Origin: Streptomyces sp. CB01373
GTDB lineage: Bacteria > Actinomycetota > Actinomycetes > Streptomycetales > Streptomycetaceae
Assembly: GCF_002803075.1 (NCBI RefSeq)
Contig: NZ_NNBK01000001.1
Coordinates: forward strand, 186,001 to 250,000
DNA: 64,000 nucleotides
Direction: 5' to 3'
Below the pieces are notes generated by a model that saw nothing but the letters and a program-made list of their open reading frames with translations, did no database searches and was not told where the DNA came from. Positions 18,329-27,406 of this stretch are shown here, in pieces. Numbering within the stretch: the stretch's first letter is position 1; each line of letters opens with the position of its first letter. Both the position numbers and the translations under genes were made by a program.

Positions 18329-19363
18329 ATGTTCGTCGCATGGAGAGACCTGCGGTTCGCCAAGGGGCGGTTCGCCCTGATGGGCGCCGTGGTCACACTG
18401 ATCACCCTGCTCGTGGGGCTGTTGTCCGGGCTCACCGCCGGGCTCGCCGAGGAGAACGTCTCGGCGGTAAGGGGCCTGCCCGCCGACCACCTCGCCTTCG
18501 CCGCGCCGCCCGGCGGCCGGCCGGTGTCGTTCACCGGTTCCTCGCTGCCGCCCGAGGCCGTCCGGCGGTGGGCGGAGCGCGTTCCGTACGCGGAGCCGGT
18601 CGCGATCCGCACGCTCGACGCGGCAGCCGGGAGCCGCACGGCGGCGGTGTCCGAGTTCGCCGTACGCCCGTCGGCCGGCATCGCACCGGAGGGCGTGGCG
18701 CCCGGGCGGGCCGTGCTCTCCGCCAAGGCGGCCTCCGAACTCGGCGTCGCGGCCGGGGACCGGGTCCGGCTCGGCTCCGCCACCTGGACCGTGGCGGCCG
18801 TGGCGGGCGGTGCCTCCTACAGTCACACACCCGTGGTGTGGACCGCGTGGGACGGCGGCCGGGCGACCGTGATCGCGCTGCGCGCACAGGGCGCCGACGT
18901 CCCGGCCGGGGACCGGACCGCCGGCACGAAGACCCTCGCCAAGGACGACGCGCTGACCGCGATCGGCTCCTACCAGGCCGAGAACGGCTCGCTGCAACTG
19001 ATGCGCGGCTTCCTGTTCGCCATCTCCGCGCTCGTCGTCGGGGCGTTCTTCACGGTGTGGACGATCCAGCGGTCCCCCGACATCGCCGTGCTCAAGGCGC
19101 TCGGCGCCTCCACCGGCCACCTGCTGCGCGACGCGCTGGGCCAGGCCGCGGTGCTGCTCGCCGCCGGGACGCTGCTCGGCACCGGGCTCGCGGCCCTGAC
19201 CGGTGCACTGGTGCGGGGCGGCGCGGTTCCCTTCGTACTCGACCCGCCGACCGTCCTGCTGCCCGCCGCGGTGATGGCCGCACTGGGTGTGCTGGGTGCC
19301 GGCCTGTCCGTCCGGCGGATCACCGCCGTCGACCCGCTGACCGCGCTGGGAGGCGTGCGATGA
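18329..19363 (+). CDS. ABC transporter permease (FtsX/MacB type)
   Basis: A 344-aa permease with one N-terminal transmembrane helix (about 18-40), a large extracytoplasmic domain, and three C-terminal helices with the FtsX-type motif QRSPDIAVLKALGAS in the first cytoplasmic loop. This architecture belongs to exporters and mechanotransmission systems, often for peptides or antibiotics. ATG 18329 is preceded by AAGGTGG; a GTG at 18309 with a strong G-rich site is an alternative. The 3' end overlaps the ATPase gene by ATGA. Confidence 0.88.
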   Translation: MFVAWRDLRFAKGRFALMGAVVTLITLLVGLLSGLTAGLAEENVSAVRGLPADHLAFAAPPGGRPVSFTGSSLPPEAVRRWAERVPYAEPVAIRTLDAAAGSRTAAVSEFAVRPSAGIAPEGVAPGRAVLSAKAASELGVAAGDRVRLGSATWTVAAVAGGASYSHTPVVWTAWDGGRATVIALRAQGADVPAGDRTAGTKTLAKDDALTAIGSYQAENGSLQLMRGFLFAISALVVGAFFTVWTIQRSPDIAVLKALGASTGHLLRDALGQAAVLLAAGTLLGTGLAALTGALVRGGAVPFVLDPPTVLLPAAVMAALGVLGAGLSVRRITAVDPLTALGGVR

Positions 19364-20037
19364 GCCTGTTCCTCGACGACATCACCCTGACCTACCCCGA
19401 CGGCGACGGCCGGCTCACCGCCCTGGACCGGGTACGCCTGGAGGTGCCCGCGGGCACGGTCACGGCGGTGGCCGGGCCCTCCGGCTCGGGCAAGTCCAGC
19501 CTGCTCGCGGTCGCGGCCACGCTGATCACGCCGGACAGCGGACGCGTGTGCGTGGACGGTACGCCGACGGGGGAGCTGAGCGCCGGGGAGCGGGCGGTGC
19601 TGCGCCGCCGCAGCATCGGGATCGTCTTCCAGCAGCCGAACCTGCTGCCGTCCCTCACGGCGGCGGAGCAGCTGGAGGTGATGGCCCGCCTGGACGGCCG
19701 CCGGCCGGCGGCGGGCCGGGTCCGCGAACTCCTGGCCGCGGTGGGCCTCGCCGACCATGCGCACCGGCGCCCGCACCAGCTCTCCGGCGGTCAGCGCCAG
19801 CGCGTCAACATCGCGCGAGCGCTGATGAACGATCCTTCCGTTCTCCTGGTCGACGAGCCCACCAGCGCCCTCGACCACGAACGCGGCGCTGCCGTCATCG
19901 ACCTGCTGGCCGGCCTCGCCCGTGCCCGCGGCACGGCGACCGTCCTCGTCACCCACGACCGCGCCCACCTGAGCGCGGCGGACGCGGTACGGGAGATGAG
20001 AGACGGCCGTCTGGAGCCGGTCGGCCGGGGGACGTGA
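19360..20037 (+). CDS. ABC transporter ATP-binding protein
   Basis: A 225-aa ATPase subunit of the LolD/MacB type. Walker A is GPSGSGKSS, the Q-loop is IVFQQPNLLPSLT, the signature is LSGGQRQRVNIARAL, Walker B is VLLVDEPTSALD, and the switch His is in LVTHD. It pairs with the overlapping FtsX-type permease upstream. With the divergent two-component system, the four genes look like a stress- or antimicrobial-responsive efflux module. Confidence 0.93.
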   Translation: MSLFLDDITLTYPDGDGRLTALDRVRLEVPAGTVTAVAGPSGSGKSSLLAVAATLITPDSGRVCVDGTPTGELSAGERAVLRRRSIGIVFQQPNLLPSLTAAEQLEVMARLDGRRPAAGRVRELLAAVGLADHAHRRPHQLSGGQRQRVNIARALMNDPSVLLVDEPTSALDHERGAAVIDLLAGLARARGTATVLVTHDRAHLSAADAVREMRDGRLEPVGRGT

Positions 20038-20081
20038 GCCGGTCGGGCCGAGGCTCGTTTTCCCGGCCGGTCGGCCGGGGG

Positions 20082-20885
20082 TCAGACCGCCGGGCCCGAG
20101 CTGGCCAGGGCCTTGGAGAGGTCTTGTGCCACCTGCTGGAGGACCGGGACGATGCGTTCCGTCGCGATGTCCGTGACACGGCCCGCCGGGCCGGAGATGG
20201 AGATCGCCGCGGCCGTCGGGCTGTCGGGGACGGTGACCGCGAGGCAGCGGACGCCGATCTCCTGCTCGTTGTCGTCGACCGCGTAGCCGAGCCGTCGGAC
20301 CTCCGCCAGGGCCGCCAGGAAGCCTTCCGGGGTGGTTATCGTCTTGTCCGTGGCGGCCGGCATCCCCGTGCGGGCCAGCAGCGCGCGCACCTCGTTGTCG
20401 GACGTGTGCGCGAGCAGCGCCTTGCCGACACCCGTGGAGTGCGGCAGCACCCGGCGCCCCACCTCGGTGAACATCCGCATGGAGTGCCTGGACGGCACCT
20501 GCGCCACGTAGACGATCTCGTCGCCGTCCAGCAGCGCCATGTTCGCCGTCTCACCCGTCTCGTCCACCAGCCGGGCCAGGTATGGGCGAGCCCAGGTGCC
20601 GAGCAGCCGCGCGGCGGACTCGCCGAGGCGGATGAGGCGGGGCCCGAGCGCGTACCGGCGGTTCGGCTGCTGCCGTACGTAGCCGCAGGCGACCAGGGTC
20701 CGCATCAGCCGGTGGATGGTGGGCAGCGGCAGACCGCTCGTGGCGGAGAGCTCGCTCAGACCCACCTCGCCTCCGGCGTCCGCCATCCGCTCGAGCAGAT
20801 CGAAGGCGCGCTCGAGGGACTGGACCCCACCGGTGGCGGCGGGGCCGGCGGAGGCGGAGGACTTGCGCTCGTCTGACGGCGGCAC
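20082..20885 (-). CDS. allR: IclR-family repressor of allantoin genes
   Basis: A 267-aa IclR regulator. The N-terminal winged helix is at about 20-90 (GGVQSLERAFDLLERMAD, LSELSATSGLPLPTIHRLM), and the C-terminal effector domain contains GVGKALLA and DDNEQEIGVRCLAVTV. The GTG at 20885 was chosen because AAAGGAA lies 8-13 nt upstream, and upstream codons look non-coding. It is divergent from the NCS1 permease. S. coelicolor AllR, to which this looks very similar, is known to repress allantoin genes; the effector is thought to be a ureide intermediate. Operator-like palindromes at three nearby promoters fit this role. Confidence 0.9.
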   Translation of the reverse strand: MPPSDERKSSASAGPAATGGVQSLERAFDLLERMADAGGEVGLSELSATSGLPLPTIHRLMRTLVACGYVRQQPNRRYALGPRLIRLGESAARLLGTWARPYLARLVDETGETANMALLDGDEIVYVAQVPSRHSMRMFTEVGRRVLPHSTGVGKALLAHTSDNEVRALLARTGMPAATDKTITTPEGFLAALAEVRRLGYAVDDNEQEIGVRCLAVTVPDSPTAAAISISGPAGRVTDIATERIVPVLQQVAQDLSKALASSGPAV

Positions 20886-21016
20886 GTCGCATTCCTTTCT
20901 GCGGGTGTGGCCGCATGTTACCGGCCTGGTCGGATGCCCACCCAGGCCTGTCATGGGCCGTTCCTGCCGATCAGCAAGGGTTTGTCCATATCCTCGTCTG
21001 AAATGCGGGCTGACCC

Positions 21017-21069
21017 TTGACGCTGCTCTCGGTGAAAACTACGTTCTGGCCACCGGAAGTTTACTTCCG
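21017..21069 (+). promoter_or_regulatory. Permease promoter with AllR-type operator
   Basis: -35 TTGACG (21017-21022) and -10 TACGTT (21040-21045) are spaced by 17 nt. The palindrome CGGAAGTTTACTTCCG (21054-21069) begins about 9 nt past the -10, over the expected transcription start. Its arms are perfect (7 bp each side of a central TT). A second GGAA...TTCC pair follows at about 21076-21094. Confidence 0.65.
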
Positions 21070-21120
21070 TTCTGTGGAAAACACCGAATGTTCCCCACCT
21101 TCCCCTCCCCGGGAGCCCGT

Positions 21121-22605
21121 ATGCCTCCTGCTGTGGATGACCGATCATCCGTGGACACCGGCAACACCGCGAGTTCTGGCCTGTACACGTACGACCTCGC
21201 CCCCACGAAGAAAGAGGGGCGCCGCTGGGGCGCCTACAACGTCTTCACGCTCTGGGCCAACGATGTGCACAGCCTCGGCAACTACGCCTTCGCGATCGGA
21301 CTGTTCGCGCTCGGCCTGAACGTGTGGGGCATCCTGGCCGCCTTCGCACTCGCCTCTCTCCTGCTCTTCCTCCTGCTCACCCTGTCCGGGTTCATGGGAC
21401 ACAAGACGGGCGTCCCGTTCCCCGTCATGAGCCGCATCGCGTTCGGCATCAAGGGCGCGAAGATACCCGCCGGCGTCCGCGGCGGCGTCGCCATCGCCTG
21501 GTTCGGGATCCAGACCTATCTTGCCGCCTCCGTGCTGAGCGCGCTGCTCGTAGCCATGTTCCCCGGCCTGGGGAGCCTCGAGAAGCACTCCGTGCTCGGT
21601 CAGTCCCTGCTCGGCTGGATCACCTTCATGGCCCTGTGGCTGCTCCAGGTGCTCATCGTGAGCTACGGCATGCAGATGATCCGGCGCTACATGGCCTTCG
21701 CTGCGCCCACCACCCTGATCACCATGAGCGCCCTGGCCGCGTGGATGTTCTTCCGGGCGGGCGGATCGATCTCCCTGTCCGACGGCCACCCGCTCCCGGG
21801 CGGCACGATGTGGCTGCACGTCCTGCAGGCCGCCGCGCTGTGGGTGGTCATCTACGGCACGTTCGTACTCAACTTCTGCGACTTCACCCGTTCGGCCAGG
21901 AGCCGCGCCTCGATCGTCCGCGGCAACGTGATCGGCATCCCGGTGAACATGCTCTTCTTCGCCGTCATCGTGGCGGTCCTGTGCGGCGCGCAGTTCAAGC
22001 TCGACGGGCAGATCATCACCAGCCCCACGGACATCGTCCGCACCATCCCGAACATGATCCTGCTGGCCGCGGCCTCGGTCGCCCTCATCGCCCTGACCGT
22101 CGCGGTGAACCTGCTGGCCAACTTCGTGGCACCGATCTACGCGCTGGTCAACCTCTTCCCGCGGCGGCTGAACTTCCGCCGCGCCGGCCTGGTGAGCGCG
22201 TGTGTCGGCCTGGTGATCACGCCGTGGAACCTCTACAACAGCCCGATCGCGGTGGAGTACTTCCTCGGCGGCCTCGGCGCCCTGCTCGGACCGCTCTTCG
22301 GCGTGATCATGGCCGACTACTGGCTGCTGCGAAGGGCCCGGGTCAACGTCCCCGACCTCTACACCGAGGACGCGCGGGGCGAGTACCACTACCGCCGCGG
22401 CTACAACCCGCGGGCCGTCTGGGCCTTCGCGCCCTCCGCGGCCATCGCCGTCGTCCTCGCCCTGATGCCCGCCTTCCACGCCGTGGCCGGCTTCTCCTGG
22501 TTCGTCGGCGCCATCCTCGCGGCCGTCCTCTACTCGGTCATCGCCGACCGCAGCGTCCTGATCCAGGACGTGGACGGCGAGGCCATCGCGGTCGCCGCCG
22601 AATGA
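21121..22605 (+). CDS. NCS1-family permease, probably allantoin/ureide uptake
   Basis: A 494-aa integral membrane protein with about 12 transmembrane helices. The NCS1 (nucleobase:cation symporter-1) family pattern is clear: YNVFTLWANDVHSLGNYAFAIG in the first helix, GVPFPVMSRIAFGIKGAKIP, NFCDFTRSARSR, and PWNLYNSPIAVEYFLG near the C-terminus. ATG 21121 has GGGAG 7-11 nt upstream. The gene is divergent from the IclR regulator and 59 bp ahead of the racemase-like gene. Position and operator suggest allantoin as substrate, but NCS1 members also carry cytosine, uracil or hydantoins. Confidence 0.9.
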   Translation: MPPAVDDRSSVDTGNTASSGLYTYDLAPTKKEGRRWGAYNVFTLWANDVHSLGNYAFAIGLFALGLNVWGILAAFALASLLLFLLLTLSGFMGHKTGVPFPVMSRIAFGIKGAKIPAGVRGGVAIAWFGIQTYLAASVLSALLVAMFPGLGSLEKHSVLGQSLLGWITFMALWLLQVLIVSYGMQMIRRYMAFAAPTTLITMSALAAWMFFRAGGSISLSDGHPLPGGTMWLHVLQAAALWVVIYGTFVLNFCDFTRSARSRASIVRGNVIGIPVNMLFFAVIVAVLCGAQFKLDGQIITSPTDIVRTIPNMILLAAASVALIALTVAVNLLANFVAPIYALVNLFPRRLNFRRAGLVSACVGLVITPWNLYNSPIAVEYFLGGLGALLGPLFGVIMADYWLLRRARVNVPDLYTEDARGEYHYRRGYNPRAVWAFAPSAAIAVVLALMPAFHAVAGFSWFVGAILAAVLYSVIADRSVLIQDVDGEAIAVAAE

Positions 22606-22664
22606 GCCGCGTGCGCATCGCGCACTGAACCAGCCGTCCAGCGGAATCACCCAGAAAGCCGACC

Positions 22665-23390
22665 ATGCGCATCCTCGTCGTGAACGTCAACACCACGCAG
22701 TCCATCACCGACTCGATCGGTGAGCAGGCGGCGGCCGCGGCGTCACCAGGCACCGAGATCGTCCCACTGACCCCCTCCTTCGGAGCGGAGTCCGTGGAGG
22801 GCAACTACGAGAGCTACCTCGCCGCCATCGCCGTGATGGAGGCCGTACGCGCCTACCCCGGGCCCTTCGACGCCGTGATCCAGGCCGGCTACGGCGAGCA
22901 CGGCCGCGAGGGCCTCCAGGAACTCCTCGACGTCCCCGTCGTCGACATCACCGAGGCCGCCGCGAGCACCGCCCAGTTCCTCGGCCGCACCTACTCCGTC
23001 GTCACCAGCCTGGACCGCACGGTCCCGCTGATCGAGGAGCGCCTCCACGCCGCCGGGCTGAGCGCCCGCTGTGCCTCCGTGCGCGCCAGCGGGCTCGCCG
23101 TGCTCGATCTGGAGCGGGACGAGAAGGCCGCCGTCGCGGCGATCGCCGACCAGGCCGCCCGCGCCGTGGAGGAGGACCGGGCGGAGGTGATCTGCCTCGG
23201 CTGCGGGGGCATGTCCGGGCTCACCGAGCGCGTCGCCGAACGCACCGGGGTCCCCGTCGTCGACGGCGTGACCGCCGCCGTGACGATCGCCGAGTCCCTG
23301 GTCCGGCTCGGCCTGTCCACCTCGAAGGTGCGCACATACGCCCGGCCGCGGCCCAAGCGGATGGTCAACTGGCCGCCGAGCGCGCGTTGA
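22665..23390 (+). CDS. Asp/Glu/hydantoin racemase family protein (allantoin racemase-like)
   Basis: A 241-aa protein of the HyuE/HpxA racemase family, which interconverts hydantoin or allantoin enantiomers with two catalytic cysteines. The N-terminus MRILVVNVNTT and the second cysteine region VICLGCGGMSG (Cys180) are typical. The first cysteine, normally in an ACFGDPG-type loop, is replaced by Gly75 (IQAGYGEHG). A standard two-base racemization should therefore be impaired; the protein may use another chemistry or act on a different ureide. It sits between permease and allantoinase genes, so a ureide substrate is likely. Confidence 0.82.
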   Translation: MRILVVNVNTTQSITDSIGEQAAAAASPGTEIVPLTPSFGAESVEGNYESYLAAIAVMEAVRAYPGPFDAVIQAGYGEHGREGLQELLDVPVVDITEAAASTAQFLGRTYSVVTSLDRTVPLIEERLHAAGLSARCASVRASGLAVLDLERDEKAAVAAIADQAARAVEEDRAEVICLGCGGMSGLTERVAERTGVPVVDGVTAAVTIAESLVRLGLSTSKVRTYARPRPKRMVNWPPSAR

Positions 23391-23482
23391 CGCAGATCGT
23401 GCGTCGCCCGCGCAGGCCGCCGCGACGAGGTCCGCTCCGCCAGGAAGGTCTTGACTCATGAGGCTCGGCCATGAAGACTCCG

Positions 23483-23502
23483 TATACAGGAAACTTGTTT
23501 CC
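23483..23502 (+). promoter_or_regulatory. Allantoinase promoter element with AllR-type operator
   Basis: A -10-like TATACA (23483-23488) directly abuts the palindrome GGAAACTTGTTTCC (23489-23502), whose 6-bp arms are perfect around a central TT. A degenerate second copy (GGAATTTTGCTTGTTTC) follows at 23510-23526. No convincing -35 at 17 nt was found. The operator is 75 bp upstream of the TTG start. Confidence 0.6.
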
Positions 23503-23576
23503 GCTCTCCGGAATTTTGCTTGTTTCGCGGGTGAGCGACAGTGAACAGAGGAACCGCACCAGAGGAGGGGCGTCCG

Positions 23577-24923
23577 TTGCCCGACGTACAGCTCGTACTG
23601 CGCTCCACACGCGTCGTGACCCCCGAGGGCGTGCGCCCCGCGTCCGTCACCGTCGCCGACGGCCGGATCGTGGCCGTACTGCCGCATGACGCCGAGGTGC
23701 CGGTGGGCGCGCGGCTGGAGGACGTCGGCGACGACGCTCTGCTGCCGGGACTCGTCGACACCCACGTCCATGTGAACGACCCCGGGCGCAGCGACTGGGA
23801 GGGCTTCTGGACCGCCACCCGGGCGGCGGCCGCCGGAGGCATCACCACCCTCGTCGACATGCCCCTCAACTCGCTGCCGCCGACGACCACCGTCGGCAAC
23901 CTCCGCGTCAAGCAGGAGGTGGCCCGCAGCAAGGCCCACATCGACGTCGGCTTCTGGGGCGGCGCGCTCCCGGACAACGTCAAGGACCTGCGGCCCCTGC
24001 ACGACGCGGGCGTCTTCGGCTTCAAGTGCTTCCTGTCCCCGTCCGGGGTCGACGAGTTCCCCGAGCTGGACCACGACCGGCTGACCGCCTCCATGGCGGA
24101 GATCGCGGGCTTCGGCGGGCTGCTCATCGTGCACGCGGAGGACCCGCACGAACTCGGGCTCGCCCCCCGGCTGAGCGGCCCGAAGTACGCCGACTTCCTG
24201 CAGACCCGCCCGCAGGTCTCCGAGGACAGCGCCATCGAGGGCCTCATCGCCCTGGCCCGCCGGCTCGGCGCGCGGGTCCACATCCTGCACCTGTCCTCCT
24301 CCGGCGCGCTGCCGCTGATCGCCGCCGCCAAGCGCGAGGGCGTCCGGCTCAGCGTCGAGACCTGTCCGCACTACCTCACGCTCACCGCCGAGGAAGTGCC
24401 CGACGGGGCCAGCGAGTTCAAGTGCTGCCCGCCGATCCGTGAGGCCGCCAACCAGGACCTGCTCTGGGCCGCGCTCGCCGACGGCACCATCGACTGCGTC
24501 GTCACCGACCACTCGCCGTCCACCGTGGACCTCAAGACGTCCGACTTCGCCACCGCCTGGGGCGGCATATCCTCGCTCCAGCTGAGCCTGTCGGCCATCT
24601 GGACGGAGGCGGCCCGGCGCGGCCATGGCATCGAGGACGTGGTCCGCTGGATGTCCGAGCGCACCGCGAACCTCGCCGGCCTCGACCGCAAGGGCGCCAT
24701 CGCACCCGGCCGGGACGCGGACTTCGCGGTCCTGGCCACCGACGAGACCTTCACCGTCGACCCGGCCGCGCTCCAGCACCGCAACCGCATCACCGCGTAC
24801 GCGGGCAAGACCCTGCGCGGCGTCGTGAAATCCACCTGGCTGCGCGGCGAGCGCGTCTACGACCCCGCGCTCGACGACCGCTTCACCGAACCCACCGGCC
24901 GACTTCTGGAAAGGACGAACTGA
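23577..24923 (+). CDS. allB: Allantoinase
   Basis: A 448-aa amidohydrolase that opens allantoin to allantoate. Binuclear metal ligands are visible: His63/His65 ([10 protein letters not shown]), carboxylated Lys150 ([10 protein letters not shown]), His186 (HAEDP), His238 (HLSSSG) and Asp311 (TDHSPS). The TTG at 23577 was chosen because AGAGGAGGGG ends 6 nt upstream and the family N-terminus starts there; a GTG at 23541 is open but lacks that support. The allantoicase gene follows after 5 nt. An AllR-type operator lies upstream, so it is expected to be induced by ureides. Confidence 0.94.
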   Translation: MPDVQLVLRSTRVVTPEGVRPASVTVADGRIVAVLPHDAEVPVGARLEDVGDDALLPGLVDTHVHVNDPGRSDWEGFWTATRAAAAGGITTLVDMPLNSLPPTTTVGNLRVKQEVARSKAHIDVGFWGGALPDNVKDLRPLHDAGVFGFKCFLSPSGVDEFPELDHDRLTASMAEIAGFGGLLIVHAEDPHELGLAPRLSGPKYADFLQTRPQVSEDSAIEGLIALARRLGARVHILHLSSSGALPLIAAAKREGVRLSVETCPHYLTLTAEEVPDGASEFKCCPPIREAANQDLLWAALADGTIDCVVTDHSPSTVDLKTSDFATAWGGISSLQLSLSAIWTEAARRGHGIEDVVRWMSERTANLAGLDRKGAIAPGRDADFAVLATDETFTVDPAALQHRNRITAYAGKTLRGVVKSTWLRGERVYDPALDDRFTEPTGRLLERTN

Positions 24924-24928
24924 TCACT

Positions 24929-26044
24929 GTGACGGCGACCCTGCACTTCACCGGCGACGCGAACCCCTACGGCGGCGGCGACTCCTACGCCGACTACCGT
25001 ACGGCCGAATTCCCCTTCACCAGGCACGCCAACCTGGCCGACCGCCGGCTCGGCGCGGGCGTCGTCGCCGCCAACGACGAGTTCTTCGCCCAGCGCGAGA
25101 ACCTGCTGGTGCCCGAGCGGGCCGACTTCGACCCCGAGGACTTCGGGCACAAGGGCAAGGTCATGGACGGCTGGGAGACCCGCCGCCGGCGCGGCGTCTC
25201 GGCCGAGCACCCCTGGCCCACCGAGGACGACCACGACTGGGCGCTGATCCGGCTCGGCGCGCCCGGCGTCGTCCGCGGCATCGTCGTGGACACCGCCCAC
25301 TTCCGCGGCAACTACCCGCAGGCCGTCTCCGTCGAGGGCACCTCGGTCGACGGCGCCCCCACGCCCGAGGAACTCCTCGGCGACGACGTGAAGTGGACGA
25401 CCCTCGTCCCGCGTACCGCGGTCGGCGGCCACGCGGCCAACGGTTTCGAGGTGAACGTCGAGCAGCGCTTCACGCACCTGCGTCTCAAGCAGCACCCCGA
25501 CGGCGGCATCGCCCGCCTGCGGGTGTACGGCGAGGTCGTGCCCGACCCGGCGTGGCTGGCCGCGCTCGGCACCTTCGACGTGGTGGCGCTGGAGAACGGC
25601 GGCAGCGTCGAGGACGCCTCCAACCTCTTCTACTCGCCGGCCACCAACACCATCCAGCCGGGCCGTTCCCGCAAGATGGACGACGGCTGGGAGACCCGCC
25701 GCCGCCGCGACCAGGGCAACGACTGGATCAGCTACCGCCTCGCCGGGCACACCGGGATCCGCGCCCTGGAGATCGACACCGCCTACCTCAAGGGCAACAG
25801 CGCCGGCTGGGCGTCCGTCTCCGTCAAGGACGGGGAGGACGGCGAGTGGACGCGGATCCTGCCGCGCACCCGTCTCCAGCCCGACACCAACCACCGCTTC
25901 GTGCTGCCCGCGGCGGCCGTCGGCACGCACGCGCGCGTGGACATCTACCCGGACGGAGGAATCTCCCGGCTCCGCCTGTTCGGCGCGCTGACCGAGCAGG
26001 GCGCGGCCGCCCTGGCGGCCCGCCACCAGGAACTGGGCGGCTGA
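24929..26044 (+). CDS. alc: Allantoicase
   Basis: A 371-aa enzyme that hydrolyses allantoate to ureidoglycolate and urea. The protein is an internal duplication of two jelly-roll modules (about 15-180 and 195-365). Both modules contain the DGWETRRRR element (KVMDGWETRRRRG and KMDDGWETRRRRD) and a paired VDTAHFRGN / IDTAYLKGN strand. The GTG start has AAGGA upstream. It is co-transcribed with allantoinase. No ureidoglycolate lyase is recognisable nearby, so that step may be encoded elsewhere. Confidence 0.94.
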   Translation: MTATLHFTGDANPYGGGDSYADYRTAEFPFTRHANLADRRLGAGVVAANDEFFAQRENLLVPERADFDPEDFGHKGKVMDGWETRRRRGVSAEHPWPTEDDHDWALIRLGAPGVVRGIVVDTAHFRGNYPQAVSVEGTSVDGAPTPEELLGDDVKWTTLVPRTAVGGHAANGFEVNVEQRFTHLRLKQHPDGGIARLRVYGEVVPDPAWLAALGTFDVVALENGGSVEDASNLFYSPATNTIQPGRSRKMDDGWETRRRRDQGNDWISYRLAGHTGIRALEIDTAYLKGNSAGWASVSVKDGEDGEWTRILPRTRLQPDTNHRFVLPAAAVGTHARVDIYPDGGISRLRLFGALTEQGAAALAARHQELGG

Positions 26045-26057
26045 CCCGTCCGCGCCC

Positions 26058-26094
26058 GCGGGGCGTTCCGTCCGCACGGACCGGCACGCCCCGC
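26058..26094 (+). terminator. Terminator of the allantoin operon
   Basis: A 9-bp stem, GCGGGGCGT (26058-26066) with ACGCCCCGC (26086-26094), encloses an inner GTCCG/CGGAC helix. It lies 14 nt after the allantoicase stop. Confidence 0.7.
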
Positions 26095-26212
26095 CCGCCG
26101 GGTCCGCCGGGGCCGATGAGTTTCGGGGGACGGTGGGGTCTGTACCGGTGACGGAGAACCGCACCGGAAGAACCCACCGAAGAGAAGACCCACCGAAAGA
26201 GAGGCACCCGCC

Positions 26213-26827
26213 ATGGGCAAGCTCGTCGTCACCGGTTTCGTGAGCATGGACGGCGTCCACCAGGCGCCCGGCGGTCCCCAGGAGGACGACCGCGACGGCT
26301 TCACGCAGGGCGGCTGGAGCGTTCCGTACGGCGACGAGGACTTCGGCCGGTTCATGACCGAGGTCTTCGACCGCGCCGGAGCCTTCCTCCTCGGCCGCCG
26401 CACCTACGACATCTTCGCCGCGTACTGGCCACAGGTGACCGACCCCGCGAACCCGGTGGCCGCCCGCCTCAACGGCCTGCCGAAGTACGTGGTCTCCACC
26501 AGCCTGACCGACCCCGCCTGGCAGGGCACCACCGTGATCTCCAAGGACCTGGCCGAGGAGGTCGCCGCGGCCAAGGAGCGCACCGAGGGCGAACTCCAGG
26601 TCCACGGCAGCGGCGACCTCGTCCGCTCCCTGCTGGCGCTGGACCTCGTCGACACGGTGCACCTGCTGACGTTCCCGGTCGTACTCGGCGCCGGACACCG
26701 CCTGTTCGAGGAGGGCACTGTCCCCACCGCCTTCACGCACACCGGTGGCCGTGTCACCGGGGCGGGCGTGTCCATCCAGTCGTACGACGTCGTCGGACGC
26801 CCACGATACGGCTCCTATCAGGATTAA
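26213..26827 (+). CDS. Dihydrofolate reductase / RibD C-terminal family protein
   Basis: A 204-aa protein of the RibD C-terminal (DHFR-like) family. Recognisable elements are MGKLVVTGFVSMDGVHQAPG, a long helix around FDRAGAFLLGRRTYDIFAAY, VVSTSLTDPAWQGTTVISKD, and the nucleotide-binding LQVHGSGDLVRSLL. AGAGAGG precedes the ATG. Members are usually uncharacterised NADPH-dependent reductases unrelated to folate or riboflavin. The gene appears monocistronic. Confidence 0.88.
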   Translation: MGKLVVTGFVSMDGVHQAPGGPQEDDRDGFTQGGWSVPYGDEDFGRFMTEVFDRAGAFLLGRRTYDIFAAYWPQVTDPANPVAARLNGLPKYVVSTSLTDPAWQGTTVISKDLAEEVAAAKERTEGELQVHGSGDLVRSLLALDLVDTVHLLTFPVVLGAGHRLFEEGTVPTAFTHTGGRVTGAGVSIQSYDVVGRPRYGSYQD

Positions 26828-26911
26828 CTTCCCGCGAATTCACCGAACTTGACGGTGAACTCCTGAACTTGTCATTGACATGCCACTATCTACGCGCGTC
26901 ATGATGAGCCC

Positions 26912-27307
26912 ATGACATTCCCCCCGCGTACCACCCGGATCGGCGCCGCGGGCGCCCTCCTGTCCGCTCTCCTCGTCGGTGGCACCGTCGCCGCCGCCCC
27001 GGCCGAAGCCGCCGCGACGGCGGTCGGCAGCATCTGCTACAGCGCGCTGCCCTCGCAGGCGTACGACACGCTCCGTCTGATCGACAAGGGCGGTCCCTTC
27101 CCGTACTCCCAGGACGGCGTCGTCTTCCAGAACCGCGAAGGCGTCCTGCCCGCGCAGGCGAGCGGGTACTACCACGAGTACACGGTCGTCACCCCGGGCT
27201 CCTCCGACCGCGGCGCCCGGCGCATAGTCACCGGCAAGAAGACGCGGGAGGACTACTACACCGCGGACCACTACGTCACGTTCAAGCTCGTCAACTTCGG
27301 CTGCTGA
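26912..27307 (+). CDS. Secreted guanyl-specific ribonuclease (RNase Sa type)
   Basis: A 131-aa precursor with a signal peptide at about 1-35, and a mature enzyme very close to RNase Sa of Streptomyces aureofaciens. With an offset of 35 residues every known functional residue is present: Glu89 (Glu54), Arg100 (Arg65), Arg104 (Arg69), His120 (His85), and the disulfide Cys42-Cys131 (Cys7-Cys96). It cleaves RNA 3' of guanosine outside the cell. No barstar-like inhibitor gene is adjacent. Confidence 0.93.
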   Translation: MTFPPRTTRIGAAGALLSALLVGGTVAAAPAEAAATAVGSICYSALPSQAYDTLRLIDKGGPFPYSQDGVVFQNREGVLPAQASGYYHEYTVVTPGSSDRGARRIVTGKKTREDYYTADHYVTFKLVNFGC

Positions 27308-27329
27308 ACAACGAGTCGACCGCATGTCC

Positions 27330-27371
27330 CTCGCCCCGCGGCCCCTCCACGCACACCGGCCGCGGGGCGAG
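27330..27371. terminator. Bidirectional terminator hairpin
   Basis: A perfect 14-bp stem (27330-27343 with 27358-27371, arms CTCGCCCCGCGGCC / GGCCGCGGGGCGAG) with a 14-nt loop. It separates the convergent ribonuclease and membrane-protein genes. Confidence 0.82.
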
Positions 27372-27406
27372 TGGCTGCCGTGGCTGCGGACCCGCGTCGG
27401 CGCGGG

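Noticed and set aside
26840..26890. PHO-box-like repeats (GAACTTG/GTGAACT) before the ribonuclease gene
   Set aside because: Unit spacing is irregular (about 9 and 12 nt instead of 11), so it does not fit a PhoP site.
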